A stretch of DNA of 64,000 bases from Orthonyx spaldingii (taxonomy: Eukaryota > Chordata > Aves > Passeriformes > Orthonychidae), in contig VZTJ01004093.1 of NCBI GenBank assembly GCA_013397795.1, positions 124,001 through 188,000 on the forward strand, written 5' to 3'. The notes beneath the pieces were generated by a model. The model saw only the letters and a list, made by a program, of their open reading frames with translations. It did not search any database and was not told where the DNA came from. The stretch's first letter is position 1; each line of letters starts with the position of its first letter. Below are positions 14,021 to 29,010 of this stretch, piece after piece. Made by a program: the position numbers and the translations under genes.

Positions 14021-17000
14021 CATCAAAAAGAACCCAGGTATTCTGGGTCTGATTTTTATCTTCAAGAAAAGAGCTGTCACTCTGTAGTATCTGCTCATAG
14101 CTAACCAGACTGGAAGCTCTTAACTTCACTATTCCTCTGTGCAGAGATATATTGACAGAAAAGTGGGAGGCTTTTACATCGCTGAATAAATCTGGTTTAA
14201 TTTAAAGGGAAAGAAGCATGTCAATTATATGACAGACTGATAGGGCACATTAAGGAAATGTCTATCAGGTATGCATAGACATTTAGCTTCCAGGGAGAAG
14301 ATGCAGCTAGGAATGCAGTATTTTGATGATTACATTGGTCCAGCTTTAAGAAATCATATTCTGATGCTGTTATGTTTTTGGAAGACTCTTCATTAATCTA
14401 ATGTTATATTTTCATATCCTGATAAGTAAATCCCTTAAAACTTTCCAGAGAAGTGCAAAGGATTTTTGGGTTTGGGGGTTTTTGTTTATTAACACTTTAG
14501 AATTTCATAAGGATTTGTACCTTTTATTAAATGGTCAAAACTTCCAAGAAAAATGTATTATTCATTATTAAATTCTACCATGTGTTATTATCTACCTAAT
14601 ACTGTTTTTGTTTTGCACAGTAGATGTCCATACAGTCTAGTGAGACTCTTGAAGCTTTAAGTCTCTGCATTGCGGGCAATGTTGTCTGCTTTTAATATTT
14701 GCAGGAAAATGCCAAGATATTTCCCCAAACCCAAAGGCAAATGTTCTTACTTGCCTAAAATTAATGGTAGGAATTTACAAGACATCTCTTTTTCTGTGTA
14801 GGAGAAAGGACTTTTGGAAAACTCAGAAACTTGGATGTTTCTAGAAGGGCTGTGTTTGTTTAAAGTAAAAGTCTATTTAAAATAAACTGCAATTAAGGGT
14901 TCTCAGGATTTTGCCTGGACAGCCAAAACCTAGAAAATATGCAATTATTTTGAACCTCAAAGAGCTGAAATATGGGTGCAGAAATGAAAATTAACATCTG
15001 TAGATCTTCACTTTTACTGTTCACTTTTTATGTTCATTTTAAATGAGAAATAATTATCTCCTCATCTTTTAAAGCTGATGAAACCATAAATGCTCTGCAT
15101 TACACTGACGCACAGGAGATCCTATTTTTAGTTGACAAGTTTGAGCATCTAACAGAATGTGAGTAAATTGTACAGGAATTATGTTAGTCCAGCTGGGCTT
15201 TGGTCATTTCCCACGCATTGGTGTATACAGACTGCATTTTCCAGGGGTACAAGTTCAGCTTCCACATCTGTGAACAAGAGAATCTTATTACAGAAACATC
15301 CTGAAGACATACTCTTAACATGCTACTTCAAAAGTGGAAACTTGTGTTGGAATAGATCATTGTGTAGATTATACTCTTACTGTGTAGATGTAGATACCAC
15401 TTTAGTCTTATGTCAGTGTTCAGGTTCAGGAACAGCTTTCTGCTGAACCTAGTGCTGAACTTAATGTCACCCTGAGGAGTCATGCATCTCATGAGAGAAT
15501 TGGGTTCTTCAAAGGAAATATAAATAGAAACTGTTTGGAAAATACAGTGTTAATTATTTCATCTTGTTTAAAGGAAAAACATTTTTCTGACATATTTATC
15601 CAGCTGAGAGGCACTAGTTGGCTGTTAGGCCCTCTCTATTTTTATATCTTAGTGGTTAGCAACAAAAATGAGTATGTAAATTTTATATGTGTAAAAAAAG
15701 TGTAATGGGAAAATCATACAATGTAAAGTACCTAGAAAAAGCAATCATTTAGTCAGAAACACTCCTAAATACGCTAATGGTTTTACAAGTAAATGGGTTT
15801 ATAGTTTCATGTACAAAAGATTTTTTTTGCCTGGTAATTTTAATGAACTCTTTTTTAATATCTCTTAAAGCTCACTCTAAATTTGACCAAGTTTTGTTTG
15901 CTGCATGTAGTTGTCATGTAAAAACAAATAATGTTGAGAGGGTTTTTTTAATATGTCTGGTTTTAATTCCCATCTCTAAAATCTTCTTTTTAGTTTGGAT
16001 ATTTGACCTTTAGGATGGCATTTTCCTTTCATTTTGTATTAAGTTTAAGACTAGGTAATGCATTCCAAACAAAATCAATGAATCACAGAAAGAGTTCCAT
16101 GGTAAGACTGTTCAAGAAATATTTGTATTTAGTTTTGAGATTTGTAGATAAATATTCTGTAAGTTTGAAGAAAAGTATCTTTATTAAGTACTATTTTTGT
16201 TCTAGTGAGATGGAGATCATTCCATAAAATTTCCTTATTGCATTCATCAGTCCTTAGTTGCTGTTACAGAATATACTAAATATTAAATTCTCTAAATTCT
16301 CTACAGTTCTTTAAAGACAGTGTGAGCAGCACCTTTTTCAATATTTGCCAGTGCAAATTCAAGAAATCAGTGGTAACATTTTTGCATTTGAAAGTAGCAC
16401 AGCTGCAGTTCTGGTGTTGTGGTTGAAAGATGACAAAAAGTGTATAGTAGGAATACATCAATAACTAGTACTTTTTATACACGAGCTTCATTGTTTTCTT
16501 TGCTCTGGCTAATCCACTCAGTGCTGTTCTCAGCTCATCTTTTTTTTTTTTTTAAGCTCAGTATGCCTTCTTACCATTTTATTGTCAAAATCCACCCTTT
16601 CTTCCTTTCTATTCATGTCCTTATGGGCAATTAGTCCCTTCTTTCTTTGTATCTAAAATTTGAATACTTGATACGTCATCTTCTATACTTATCTCTCTCT
16701 GCTCAGCTCTGGGGATTTGCCTTCACCTCTTGCAGAATCAAATTCCAACCCTTTGCCACATTCAATGGGCCTTGCCTCACATGTTTAAACTAATAACTGC
16801 CTCTTGTCCTTTATCTCCCTTGCTTCACATTACTGGTTTGTTTTTCATTGGTACTCTTCTTGCTTCCTGTGACATGAACAGTATTTCTATTATATTCTCT
16901 TATTACAAACTCTGTTTTTAATAAATTTTAATAAATTCTTTTTTCCTTTTGTATCCAAAACTTCCAGTTCTTATCTGCAACAATGGCCTTTAAAATCCTG

Positions 17001-20000
17001 TAGAGGATAATATTCCTTATAAGCAATGGTATTGATAAATTGGCATGGAAAAATGAAGAGTAAGTGATGTGACACAAGACTGACTGGACTGGTGACATGG
17101 GTTCAGATTCTCTGACCTGGCTTTGGCTGTTTTCCCTGACTTGCTGCATTAGTTTTACAGCTTCAGTTGTTTTAAATGGAATGGTTTACAAAACATAGAA
17201 CATCAGCTGCCAAAAAAATGACAGAGAGAAATGACTAATGTCCTTTTTTAGTAGGGAGGTTTGCTTTCTCTTTTTTTCTTTTCACTTTACTGTCTCAGGC
17301 ATGAATAATTCTATTCTGTATTAAATGAATATGTAGTAGGTCTCCAGATTTTCATCACTAATGAAGACTGAGAGTAAAAAGCCGTGATCTGAAGCAAAGC
17401 CTAAATGATCCTCCCTACCAAAAGAGATATTAAAGGAAACAGGAGAAATCTAATAAATTAAATCCCTCCCATATTCACCCTTGAAATGCTTGGTCTTAGA
17501 TATGGTCTGCTCTGCAAAGCATCAGTATTCATGCCAGAGTAAACTGAATTAATAGCACTGAAAAGTGAATTATTTCATAGCACAAATTTTGGTTTTTTTC
17601 TACTGCAATCTTCTTAAAAGAGAAAATGAAAATGTATGAACTTTCTGCCATGAATTATTTTCTTATTTATAGTATTTAACTTCACTAGATCATAGTTGTG
17701 CACATCATTTCCAATGGATAAAATATTCTTGCAGCAGCTGTACAACATTATAATTAAACTTTTCCTACTTTTGATGGGTAAATTATTAGAAACATTTATA
17801 TGGTGGAACAACTTCATCACCCATGATTTCCCTTTCTGGTATATTGCACTAGACAGTCTTATTCCTCTATACATAATCTAACATAAAATTGTGGGGAGGG
17901 AAAATACAGTTGGGATGAAATTACTGCTAGGAGTCTTTTTAATTTTGACAGTGGAGGTTTCTTGGAGAGTGGTGGTAAAATATAGTTTATGAAGTAAAAG
18001 TTCTGTTTTCAATTTGCTTGAAAAGAAATTAATCTATTAAATATCAAATTGCAAATATGATTTTAGAGACTATCAAAATCTAGGATTTTACTTTTTTGGG
18101 GAATTGACAATATTGTTGTTAGTTTTAACCTTGAAAAGTCAGTTATAAAAGTCAATTGCTGGACAAACACCAGAATTTCCGATTGAAACGTTTGTGTGGC
18201 TATGCTTCATAATTAAGCAAATTTTTTAATGAACTTTATTCCACTGCCTTCAATGGGATCATTCATTCTCAGAAAATCAGCATTTTCTTTTATACTCCAC
18301 AAAGATCTGACTTTTAGAAAGCGCAGAAGTAATTTAGTAAGTGGGGAGACTGTGGCAAGAAAGGACACCAACCTAAACTTTAGAGACAAACAGGGAACAT
18401 GAAACACCTGACGTGCATTGCTTAAGAAATGCTCCAACAGCTCAAGGGAATGCACAAATTAATATCCTGTGACTGGTACATGCAGTGGAGGTCCCTAGGT
18501 TATGAATAGAGTGGATTTGCACCGGGTTGGTTTTCTATTTTCTTATTCGTACTCTTTTTTCCCCCTCAGATATCAAAGTGTTCTTATGAGAGAAACAAAG
18601 AATGTAGGGCTATCCTGCTCACTTTCCATTAGGAATACCTCTGGAAGACTGGTAGGAAGGATAAAATCAGTACTACCACTTCAGCACGTTGACCATCTCA
18701 TCTAGAAAAATCTTGCGTGTTCTTTTCCACTGTTGTTTGTTCTTATTTTCCCTTTCCTGTTTATTGGCCAACTTTACACAAATCTGCCTGAGTCCTGTCC
18801 TGAAACTCATAACCTCCAGATTCCCAGATACACAAATATCAACCACAAGGATGACGGAAAACCAGCATTAATGTGATTCCAGGTGGAAAGAAAAGTGACT
18901 TTTTCCCTTTTGTATAGAACAGATTCTCCTTGCCACAGCCTTGTCATTCTTCATAAAAAGAGTCAGATTTCAAAATTTGCTTGAGCAAACACTAGAAACT
19001 CCTTTTGATTGAATTTTTTTCTCTCAATTGAGATTCCAGTTCTAGTATTTTTATCCAAAGTATCTACAGATATTAGCCTCCAAAATATTTAAAGCAGAAC
19101 AGGACACTTGAAATAACTGGGGTATTTTTACTATTATCCTTTTTATTTTCAATCTTTCATGATAATCAAAAGTCCTTTCTTTGAAATGGTTAGCAGATGA
19201 AAAATGCATCTTAGTGGAGTCTTTGGCATTGTGCACTTACAGGCAATACAAATAACATGCACTATTGGAGAAAAGGAGCAAAAGTGATGGACAGAAAGGA
19301 GATGATATCTTCTCTGGGAATTTTTAGGTATAAGCTGGAAACTTAGATCCTGTAGTCTAAAAGTGGACTTTCCTCTTACAGATCAGTTACTCTGTACAAT
19401 GGATGCATTTTGCCATCTAGATATAGTCCACAGAACTTGTGATAACCTGAAGTGCATTTCTGATGCTCCATTCAGTGCAAAAATCATAGATGCATTTTGA
19501 TGTTCCTTTTGCCTTGCTTTTTATTTATATGCAGTTGAACGGTGAACAAATAGTTCAAAGAAACACAATTTTAAAGGTAAGAGCACACCAGAATCACTTA
19601 AATGCTTGCAAGAGGATATGCCTGTATACTCTACTAATGCCTTCCAAAGCACTGCTTTTATAAACTCCATAAATTAATAAATTTTAATAATTGATGGTGT
19701 AACCGTGAGTAAAGCAGTCACTGTGTTTTGAAGCCAGAGTATGACTAGCATAAAATACCACCTTCGGGTCTAAGCAAGAAACACAAGCATTTCAATGCTG
19801 TTGAAAGACTTTTTGTTATATACAATTTTTCATAGTGACATTTCAAATATTATTCAGAGAAGAGGTAATTAGGAATTCATGCCATTGGTGAGAAAGATTG
19901 GCTACATGTTATTGAAATTTGCTAGTATAGATGGTTTCACTCTGCAGTGTATCTTTAAGTATAGCATTTTAGAGCTTACACTGTCTATAGACACCCTTAT

Positions 20001-21590
20001 TCTCTGCCTTAAAGGGAGATTGAATCATTTTTGTTGTTTGGTCTGTATCTGAATGAGTCAGATAAAATCTTTGGCCTCTATAAAAAGACCTATTTCTCTG
20101 GATAAAGACAATAATGGCAAGAGTCAAAAAGATACCTGCCTGAATTGTCTGAATATTTGTTTGAACCAGAAACATTGTCTAACAACCGAAGAATTTGATT
20201 CAGTGATATTTCTCTGCAAACTGCTTGTTTTTATAGTCAATGTAAGTTCACTGACTGTGTGATTAAAAATTATGAGAATCTTCCTTTAAAATGTTTGAAT
20301 GTTTTTACTTTTGATTGTCTATTTTTTAAAGCAGATTTCTGATTTTTATTTTTCATATAAAAACATGAATCCGTGAGAGAAACATTTTGGAAGGTTATTG
20401 ATGACGTCAAGGGTTCAATGGAAGAAATTATGCTATCTCCACTCTGGTTGTCACTACTTTGCCTGATATAGTTATAAAGAAAAATGTATGAAAGATCCTT
20501 GGATCCCTAGTTCTTGGACCTATAAATGGTAAGCCGTCATTATGTTTTTGAGTTCTTGATTTTATGAGATTAGCACATTAAATTTAATGCTAAGTAGGAT
20601 TCTAGGACTTACATTTTTCACAGTTTATGGTTCACCTTAAAATTTAGTCAATATTTAAATACAATGTAAATATACACAGTATAGAACAACTAGGGTGAAA
20701 ATTTTTTTTTTCATTAAAAATGCAGCTCAGCAGATCTGTGATAAATGTTGACATTATGTATATGCCAATCCCTTCTAGAAAATTGGAGTGATTCTAGACT
20801 TTGCCAAGAATTTGACATGCCACCCTAAATGTTTAATCAGGGATGCTGTGACATTCAATGCTGCTTATATAAATGTGTCAGTCTAATTTTTATTAAACCT
20901 CTTCAAAATGAAACATTTCTGGAAAAAAGAAAAATCATGACTGAACCAAACTAATGCTGTTAATGTTTCTCACTGGATACAATATAAATAATATAAAGTT
21001 AACAATGATCCTCACTACACTGAGCACAAACTTGCCTAGTAAAAGTTTTGAATTGGAATAAAACTCAGAGGAGTGCTGTGTCAAATTAATGATCATGAAG
21101 CAAGGCTCATAGAGCATTAGTAGTCAGCTTCTGCCTTGGGTGAGACCAGGGAATAGATGCCATTCAGGCATCTGAACAGAATTTCTATGTTAAAATCTGT
21201 CCTTCAAAAACCAGAGGCACCTAACTGGACTTTCCTGTGACTTCTTCATTACATGATTCTCTTCTGGCCATGGAAAATACATATTGGATTTCAGATAAAG
21301 ACCAGAGAAGCCAAGTAAAATGAATCCTTATTAAACTGTTGCTGCTGCAGATTTAAAGGGCTATATTAGCTAGTAGTTTCAATTCTGACAAGCTTTGCTT
21401 ATAGGTATTATCTTTCATTTTTACATATAGTCTGAGGCTTTTTAAAGTGAAAATAGATGCATAATTAAGAAGAATTTAGTAGAATTTAAGTTTATGGGTA
21501 TGAGTTAAATTTCCCAATATAGAATGTATATTTGAATGAATATTTCTCTTTCATAATGATACTCCTACTGGTGTTTCTTCAGATTGTCTC

Positions 21591-21683
21591 TTATATATTT
21601 CTTACATATATATTTATATATTTTATATTTTTAATATATTATATAATATATTATATATTATTCATATATTTATTTTTTTTTTC
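21591..21683. repeat. AT-rich low-complexity tract
   Basis: About 90 bp consist almost only of A and T, with overlapping TATATA/ATATAT units and a closing T-run. It contains many small self-complementary words and could extrude as a cruciform. No promoter context is evident, so the TATA-like words should not be read as TATA boxes. Confidence 0.85.
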
Positions 21684-24600
21684 TTTTCATCCCTGATCTG
21701 GTATTGAAATAGAAAAATAATGAGATTTTATTCAGCCATCGATAAGTGATAAATGTTTTACCAATGCAAGCTTACCCAGGCTTTAATTCCCAGTGCTTCT
21801 GAGGAAGTAATGGACCCCATCATAGTTTACATATTGATTTTTGTTTGTTCTGGCATAGTACACTGGGACATGCTGGGTTGGGGGTGTTGTTCTTTAAACA
21901 CAGAACAGAAACATGCTCCATAGGACAGACAAGGTACAGGCATATGCAGAGAGGAAACATAAGACTGGGAGACCATGCTGATCAGTGTAATCAGCAGTGG
22001 GGGGTTTGTGCATGCTCTAAATCTTCTGAAGTTTTACAGAAAGTGTGGTACTGTAGAATAAAAAACATTGTGAAACACATTTAAAATATTAATGGAAGAG
22101 AGGGTAAGTTTTCTCTTTTTATATAGCCAAAGCTTCCAGTCAAGTTGAAAGGAGAAAGGAACGGTTTCTTACACTATTTCTCCCAATGTTCTCAATAAGA
22201 AGTTGTACCACATTCACTTTTTGACAAAATAATAAAGGAAAACTCTAATACCTTGACCAGATCTGGATTGTAAAGCTATTTATATGCTCTTACTTAATCA
22301 ACCCAAAACTGCAGAATTGCTGTATTTGCCAGAATTCTTTCCCTCAGAATCCTTTCTCAACAATGAATAATTAGATGTCTAGTGGCAACAAATATTATTG
22401 TCCTATATATTCCTTGGTGTAATGCTGTGTCCCAGGATATGTACTGCAGCACTTCTACCCCAACCTAGTATTCACCTCTGCTGCCAGGTGGGAAGAAAAG
22501 TACAGTCGAGAATTACATTTAGAAGTACAGATTGTGCTAAGAAAGAGACATCAGGTGATCTGGAGCTTTCATGGTTCCTGTAGATCCGAAGTTTTTTTTA
22601 AAAAATTGGTACTTAGCTGTTACTACAGAGTTTTTATTATTTAAGGTAAAGAAAATTCCTATTTAATTTCCTATAATCATGCTTCAAGAAGAATTATGTG
22701 ATAGACATACTCTATGAAATATTTTATATAGAAACAAAAAATTTTTCCATCATTATGGAGAAAAAAAATTTCTATAGGGAAGAGGATTTGAGGTTCCTAA
22801 GAGAGAGAAAAAAATATTCACAGTTTATCTTGTATAAGTTCTAATAAGATGCTAACCTTCTTATCTAGTATTTAGATCTTTTATCTACTCAGGCATCATT
22901 CTGTCAATGTACCCAGTGATCATTCTCGTATCATCAGCAAGAAGTTGGTATATCCAGCAAAAAACTGAAATGTGGGATTAAAACAAAGGGAGAGCAATAA
23001 AAGACAGAAAATGTAATCTAATCTTTCTTATAGTTTTAAAGCCCCTTTTGCCATGTTACTGAAATCCCAAACTTAGTCACGAATGCATTCTCTTTCTCTG
23101 TGCTTGAGAAGAGATTTCTGTAAGTTGTACTGTGACAACTCGAGAAAATAGCAACCTGCCCATTTGTTCTTCCCCACCCCTGACCCAAACTGCCTCCCAG
23201 TTACCCTGACATGTGGTTAGTTCATGACCTTCAGTAGAACTCATAACCACATGAAGGCTGAGGATGCTTTAATGTAGCTGTTGAGGGCACTACACTCTTA
23301 AATGTTGTTGGGAACACTGGAAGAAAATATTTCTATTCAAGATATTTCCTCTTACAGCAGTTTTATGTTTGTCTATGTTTATATGTAATTGCAAAATTTT
23401 GCATTTTACTACTATCTCCAGCCTAAACTGAAGAGGCAGTCATACGAGTCATACGGCTTCTTTGGGAAAGAGAGGAGAAGACTGACTATGGACAAAATAA
23501 TATTGATTTAGCATCCAACACTATCTTGTTTACTCCACTTGAAATATTTAAGTTGCATTAGCAGTATGCTCCATTTGGCCGTTACTTGAAGTTTGATGAC
23601 CCTTTGGGAAGATGAAGAAAAAAATGCAGGCTGTCATGAAATCATTTGTTTGCTGTCTGAAAGCAGTTACCTCCCAGGCTTTAAACACAGAAGAAAAAAG
23701 AATTCCAGACACAAAAATTTCCTTACTGAAAATGTGAGGAATAGACTTACAAATGGGGTTTCTGAAAAAAGCCCAATGAGAAATCAGATAAAAATACAGA
23801 AAGAAGTGTTTGATATTAAACCTCCCCATGATTTGATCATGTTTGGTCAAATGCTCAGCAACTCAGGGAAAGTAGCACTTACATTTTCTGTATTATAGAA
23901 GAGAATGAACAACGGGATTATAAAATATAGAAATGGCTGGGGAAAAAATGATCCTTTACTGTAGTGCACAAAGTAATAATTTGCATTCTAGGACGAAAAA
24001 GCAAAAAACTTGAGAGCCCTTTTAATCATGCTAAAGACTCTATGATGATCTTCCAAGCCCACAGTGTTTCCTAGTTACTGCAGCAGTGTAGTAAATATTT
24101 GCTATTCATACCCCAGCAGTAAAAGTGAGGAAAACTTGCCCTGGTCTTCTGAAGGTAAGCTGTCTACAACCTTAGCATAAAGAAAAGGAAAAAGGAATGA
24201 GAAAAGCTGTGGAACCTTTGAAGTTGCCTAAGGTGCCCTTTATGGCAGAATGATTCCTAGCCTCAGAGTAAAACAACTACTACCTGATCGATGTATCACA
24301 TAAATTGCTTTACTCTGTAATCCTACAGAGCATTGTTTGGTTCATAATTTGCTTTTGCAATGTTTTATTTTACAGCATACCCATAACAGTAACTGCCATA
24401 ACTTAAATGATGCTTTAATATCATGAGATCTCATTATAACACTCTGCTTACTCAGTTTTTGGTGATATGTGAAGTAAGAATGCCAGCTGTTCTGGTTGCA
24501 TTACTGGGTTCATGGATTACTAAAAAGAAAATTAATATACTTATTATTCTTTTTTTTTTTTCTATTGAGTAGCATTTTGAGGCTCTAGTCAGAATTAGAG

Positions 24601-27139
24601 TCTCATTATTATAGATGTTGTATAAACATTAAAGATGCCCTTACATGGTAAATACAACATGCTGTTGTTGTTTATTTTCTGCTGAAACAAGCTGAGCTTT
24701 GTTTATAGTAGAAAGAGAAGTCAGGTTTAAATGTTGTTCATATTTAACTAATACATTTAATTCAGTTATCCAAAACCTGCATAAAGACTAATAAAATGTA
24801 TATTAGATTTAAGATTACACTGAAAACTAAGATATACTTCAATGATTTTGTACTGACAGCCTAAATACTGTATTGTATAGTGATCTGGGGGTGGGGAAAT
24901 GAAAGTAAAACAAATTGTTTTCCATCACAAAACAACACTGAATATGGTAGCAGTATTTTATTTACAGGGTAGATGTTTATTTAATAAATTTATTGCTAGC
25001 AACATAGAGAAAATTGAACCAAGATGAAAAAATGTAGCATTTCATCACATACTGAAAGAAGAATATGTGCAGATATGTTGCAATTTACTGGAAATGTACT
25101 GTATTTTGATATACATTGCATACTGCAAGAAAGAAAATTTATCTTTATATCATGTTATTATCATATGTGTCAAACAGAATTTTAGTTTGTCATATTTCTA
25201 AAAAATATAGGCTCATTTCAGGAAGGCAGTTATCACTCTACATGTATGTTTGCCGTATTTATTTTAAAACCATCACCTCAACCCAATTTTTCTTGGAGAG
25301 AAAGAAATGACCACCTTTCTTACTGCTTAACAGAGAAAACTCATAAGCAAATTAGTAATAGCTCCAAAGATGATTGTAGCGTTAGCTCATCTGAAGTGTG
25401 ATATCAAGAAAAAAAGGATGCAGAGCATTTTTGACATGGTGTTCTAGTAAAAACTTGGAATGAACCATTCTTGGAATCAGAAACCTCCTCACGTAAAGAA
25501 GGGGCTGTAAAAACATTGTCAGTGATTTGAAGTAGTTCAAACATTTTTAGCTCTGCTTCTTAAAAATCACCTTTAGATCAGTAAATCATGCCAAAATGTC
25601 AGAATTCTTTGCAAAGTGGAAGTTTCAAAATTTTGACCAAAATTTTTTTATAAAAAATTTCCGTACTCCTTATGCTATCATTACAGTTTAACAGTGACAA
25701 ACCTTAAATAGCAAATAACTCACTTTAATTATACTCAAAGAGAAAGATAAGCAGCTCTGGTTTTTTTCAGGTATTGGCTACAAGAAGAGAAGTTTCAAGT
25801 TTATTAGCCTGGGAAGGTCTCTGAGGATCTAGTAACCAGTCAGGCAAGTGACAATTTTTTTCCAGTTTTTGTTTTTGTAAGAATCCTGGCTTCTGAAAGA
25901 AAAAAAAAATTGTTCCAGATTCATTGATGGCTACCTGATTTTGTAGGTATTTTTTGAAAAAAGTTTAAAAATGAAGATGAGAAAATAGATCATACATTTT
26001 TTTTCTCGTTTTGCTTTCAGCTGCATATTGTCATGTGAATTTTTTTAAAATGCACTAAACTTTGAAATTGTATTGTTGCAAAAACGTTATGTCATACAGG
26101 AATAGCAGTTAGCAATGATCACTTGGAAAAAAAGTGTAATTCATTTATATAAATTGGTAGCTCAGAGGAACCTAACAACCATAAAATAAATACTGGTAAC
26201 ATTATATGAGATAGATGCAACTTCTGCAGAAATCATTTTCAAAGCTTAATTAGAAATTGTTATTTTTGACAGAAATCTGTGTCTTCAATTAGTAAATGTA
26301 ATAAAATATCCAGACTAAAACTTAGATTTACCTTTACCCTTTGAGATATGCCTTAAATGGGAATGGAACACATATGGGGTATTTTTTTATGTTATAGACA
26401 GAAAAGGATCTTCAGCATAGCAATCTTTTCATAGTAATATATAGTCTATGGCTTTATATTTGCAGAACAACATGTCCCATGGTAGGTCACTGCAGGGTGT
26501 CCCAGAACCAACTCATCACTTTTAGCAACAGTCTGTGGCTACAGTAGCTGAGTATGGCCAGTATGGAACACAGAATGTATTTCCTGTATGCAGTTGGTTT
26601 TTTGACATTGTCACATTCTTCAACACTTTGCCAACAAAAACTCCAACTATTTTTGTTATATAACATAGGAGAAATGCCTATAATTAAGTTACATAAGATT
26701 CATTCATATCCAAAAAAATTAATGTCATTTAGTAATGCCAAAAATTGAAGTTCAGCATAGAAGATAAAAATCCAACAATAATATGTTTGCCTATTTCAGG
26801 CAGTCTTACAGGCCAGTCATTTTGTCAAAGGTTAAACATGCAATAATGTATATGAGCATGTCTCAACCTTCATAACTATGACACAACTCTCAGAATGTAT
26901 AGTAAATGTTTCAATTGTAGAAAAACTCTATTTTGGGAGCATTGTGCTAAGTCTTGCTGTAGCTCACTGTAACAAGATTTGGGATTTTTACAAAGATTAA
27001 TTTTATGCAACACACAGATCAGTCAGAGCTCAAATGGTGAATAAATTAAACCCATGTTGCACTTTAATGCGATGTGATTGCTGATTGACAAGTATTGCAA
27101 TATATAAACATTCAATTCTCAGCCACCAGTTAAGATCCA

Positions 27140-27975
27140 ATTAGTGAGAGATGTCTCTGCCGAAATTAAGGTGCAAACAAGACCATATGCTGAAGTAAAA
27201 AATAAGGGTTTTATTTAACAGTAAATGTGAGGTAGAGAGTAAGAAATTGAAGAGAAAGAAATATAAAAAAGAGAAAGAAATAAAAGAGGTATGGGGAGAA
27301 AAAGGTAAAGGGAGAGAAGGAGAGAGGGAAGGAGAGAAGAGAGGGGAAGGAGGCGGGGACAGAGAAAGGGAGAAAGAGAAAGGGAGGGAAAAGGAGGGAG
27401 GTGAGGAGAGAGGGATACAGAGAGGGAGAGAGAGAGGTCAATCAAGCTATCAAGAGATACTGACCACCAGTGTCCTGTTGGTCCTTCTTCACCCTGGATT
27501 TCTTTGTGGTGGGGTGTCCAAGAGTCGTTCTTCTGGAGGGTGCCATCTGTGTACTGTCCAAGGTCCAGGTATCCACAGAGGTGTATTTCCATAGCTTGGG
27601 GTGATGTTTGCTTGACCTGTGATATGTGTATGAGCAGTTGCTTCCTTTCAGACAGTTTGCCACAGAGGAAATTCTTGTCTGGATATATTAACCAGGATGT
27701 GCTTACCAGATCTTGCTTCTGCCAGGCCTGGAATTAGTGCCTTCCTGTCTTAGATTCCTCCCTTCTGTGCTTATCTCAAGTTGCCACTGTGTGAGCTTAT
27801 CTTATGTCAAGTTCCTTCTGTGGCCTTTTTTGAGTGTTTGAGACAGGTAACTGTGCCCTTTCTGTCCTTACAATACTTCTGTAACTATTTGTTATTTCCT
27901 CGTTTCTTGCTAATGGCTGATCCAGTTAATCCTTACCTTCTGTCATGATTTCTAATGACAGGGATTGTCTGACAG
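27140..27975 (-). mobile_element. LTR-like element A (probable avian ERVL-type solo LTR)
   Basis: Read on the minus strand, this block has the layout of a retroviral LTR. A moderately complex 5' part is followed by a TATA-like TTAATATATCC, then a long pyrimidine-rich segment, then a polyadenylation signal AATAAA (plus-strand TTTATT at 27210-27215) and a short U5-like tail. LTR-like element B at 61.1 kb shares this order of parts, including the complementary words around 'accagtg' next to the purine tract. No gag, pol or env remains are seen on either side, so it is probably a solo LTR. I could not find convincing TG...CA ends or a target-site duplication, so both ends are approximate. A TGG-starting 16-mer on the minus strand at 27113-27128 loosely resembles a primer-binding site, but AT-rich DNA follows it. 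The ERVL assignment comes from general knowledge of bird LTRs, not from a search. Confidence 0.5.
27231..27440. repeat. Purine tract (GA-rich) inside element A
   Basis: About 210 bases of the plus strand are nearly all A and G, in irregular GAGA, GGGA and GAAA units. The long open frames on both strands here exist only because a tract lacking one base class lacks stop codons. It forms the pyrimidine-rich part of the LTR-like element on the minus strand. Long polypurine strands of this kind can form triplex (H-DNA). Confidence 0.9.
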
Positions 27976-29010
27976 GTGCACTTGCAACAGGCAATCTTGG
28001 AGGCACTTAAATTTGATCTTATCCAGACAAATAGTTCCTGTCTCTACTTATTCCCTGTGTTTCTGAGTTTCAGTGTTGGGGAGTTTATTTGTCTTGTTTT
28101 CTTTTGTTTTGGATTTGTTTTGGATGGTTGGTTGGGGTTTTTTGAGGGAATAAGAATAGGTTCAGAACAGAAATGGGAATCAGAATAGTAAATGCTCATG
28201 TCTTTTATCATATTATATCCTATCCAAGTGTCTAGTTTGTGTATTAAAACACCTTGTCCTTCCAGGATGCCTATCAGAAAAGTTGATGAAATTTATTGTC
28301 TCTAAATCTGAGCCCCAAGATACTAGTTTTCCACCTTGTTCAACTGATTCAAACTCCAACAAGTGTATAATATGGCTGTATTAGAAAAAGTTATGTAGAT
28401 AATGTTATATATTTCAACAAGCAAACACAATACCTTGTAGCAGCTTCAGCTGCTCACTGGTGTGGTGATGATATCCCTGTCCTGTTATGGTTGTTTGGAT
28501 GTTCAAAAGAAAGTTGACTTTGAAGGTTTCTAAAATGATTTCTTTTATGGCAGACATGTAAAGACATGGGCCATCAAACAGCTGCTGTCATTTTTGGCTG
28601 AAGACCAAGCAACTCGGAAAAATTCAGCAGAAATTTTGAATTGTTCACCCCATCGTTTATAATGGATTGACAGTAACAGTCAAAATTCTTCTTACGTGAT
28701 CACAATTTTATACCATGGTAGGTTCAAAATTCTGAAGATACATTTTATGTATTAGGAGTTTAAATATCAGATTCAGAGACTTCTGGCAATGTCTTTGGTG
28801 TTGCTATAATTTCAGCATCACCTGACAGCAGTAATAAAGATCAGTGAGTTATTACAAATAAGTTGCTTATCGTGTAGCTTTGCACTGGAAGCATATTTAG
28901 TGAAATTAGTGTCAGTGTTAGTGACAGTGAAACCATTTGGCAAATCTAGCAGGGAATTTAAAAACTAATAGAGAAATAATATATGTATCTCACCCTCCTT
29001 GTCCCTGTAG
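27976..29010. other. Gene-free stretch
   Basis: Nothing coding is visible. A G/T-rich patch lies at about 28096-28150 (repeated GGTT and TTTTGG words). The remainder is ordinary AT-rich DNA. Confidence 0.5.

Larger units (their letters stand above)
12291..27139. other. Gene-free AT-rich stretch
   Basis: No supported gene is present. Scattered frames of 60-100 codons (for example on both strands around 23548-23898) overlap each other and show no domain. Homopolymer T runs occur at 16540-16553 and near 24550. A weak acceptor-donor pair is visible near 22040-22104 (tttacag before, ggtaagtttt after), but the enclosed sequence has stops and no further support. The stretch is best read as intron or intergenic DNA. 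Confidence 0.55.

Noticed and set aside
27211..27663. Overlapping frames of 70-125 codons on both strands
   Set aside because: The purine tract cannot contain most stop codons, and the encoded residues are Glu/Lys/Arg/Gly or Ser/Leu/Pro runs.
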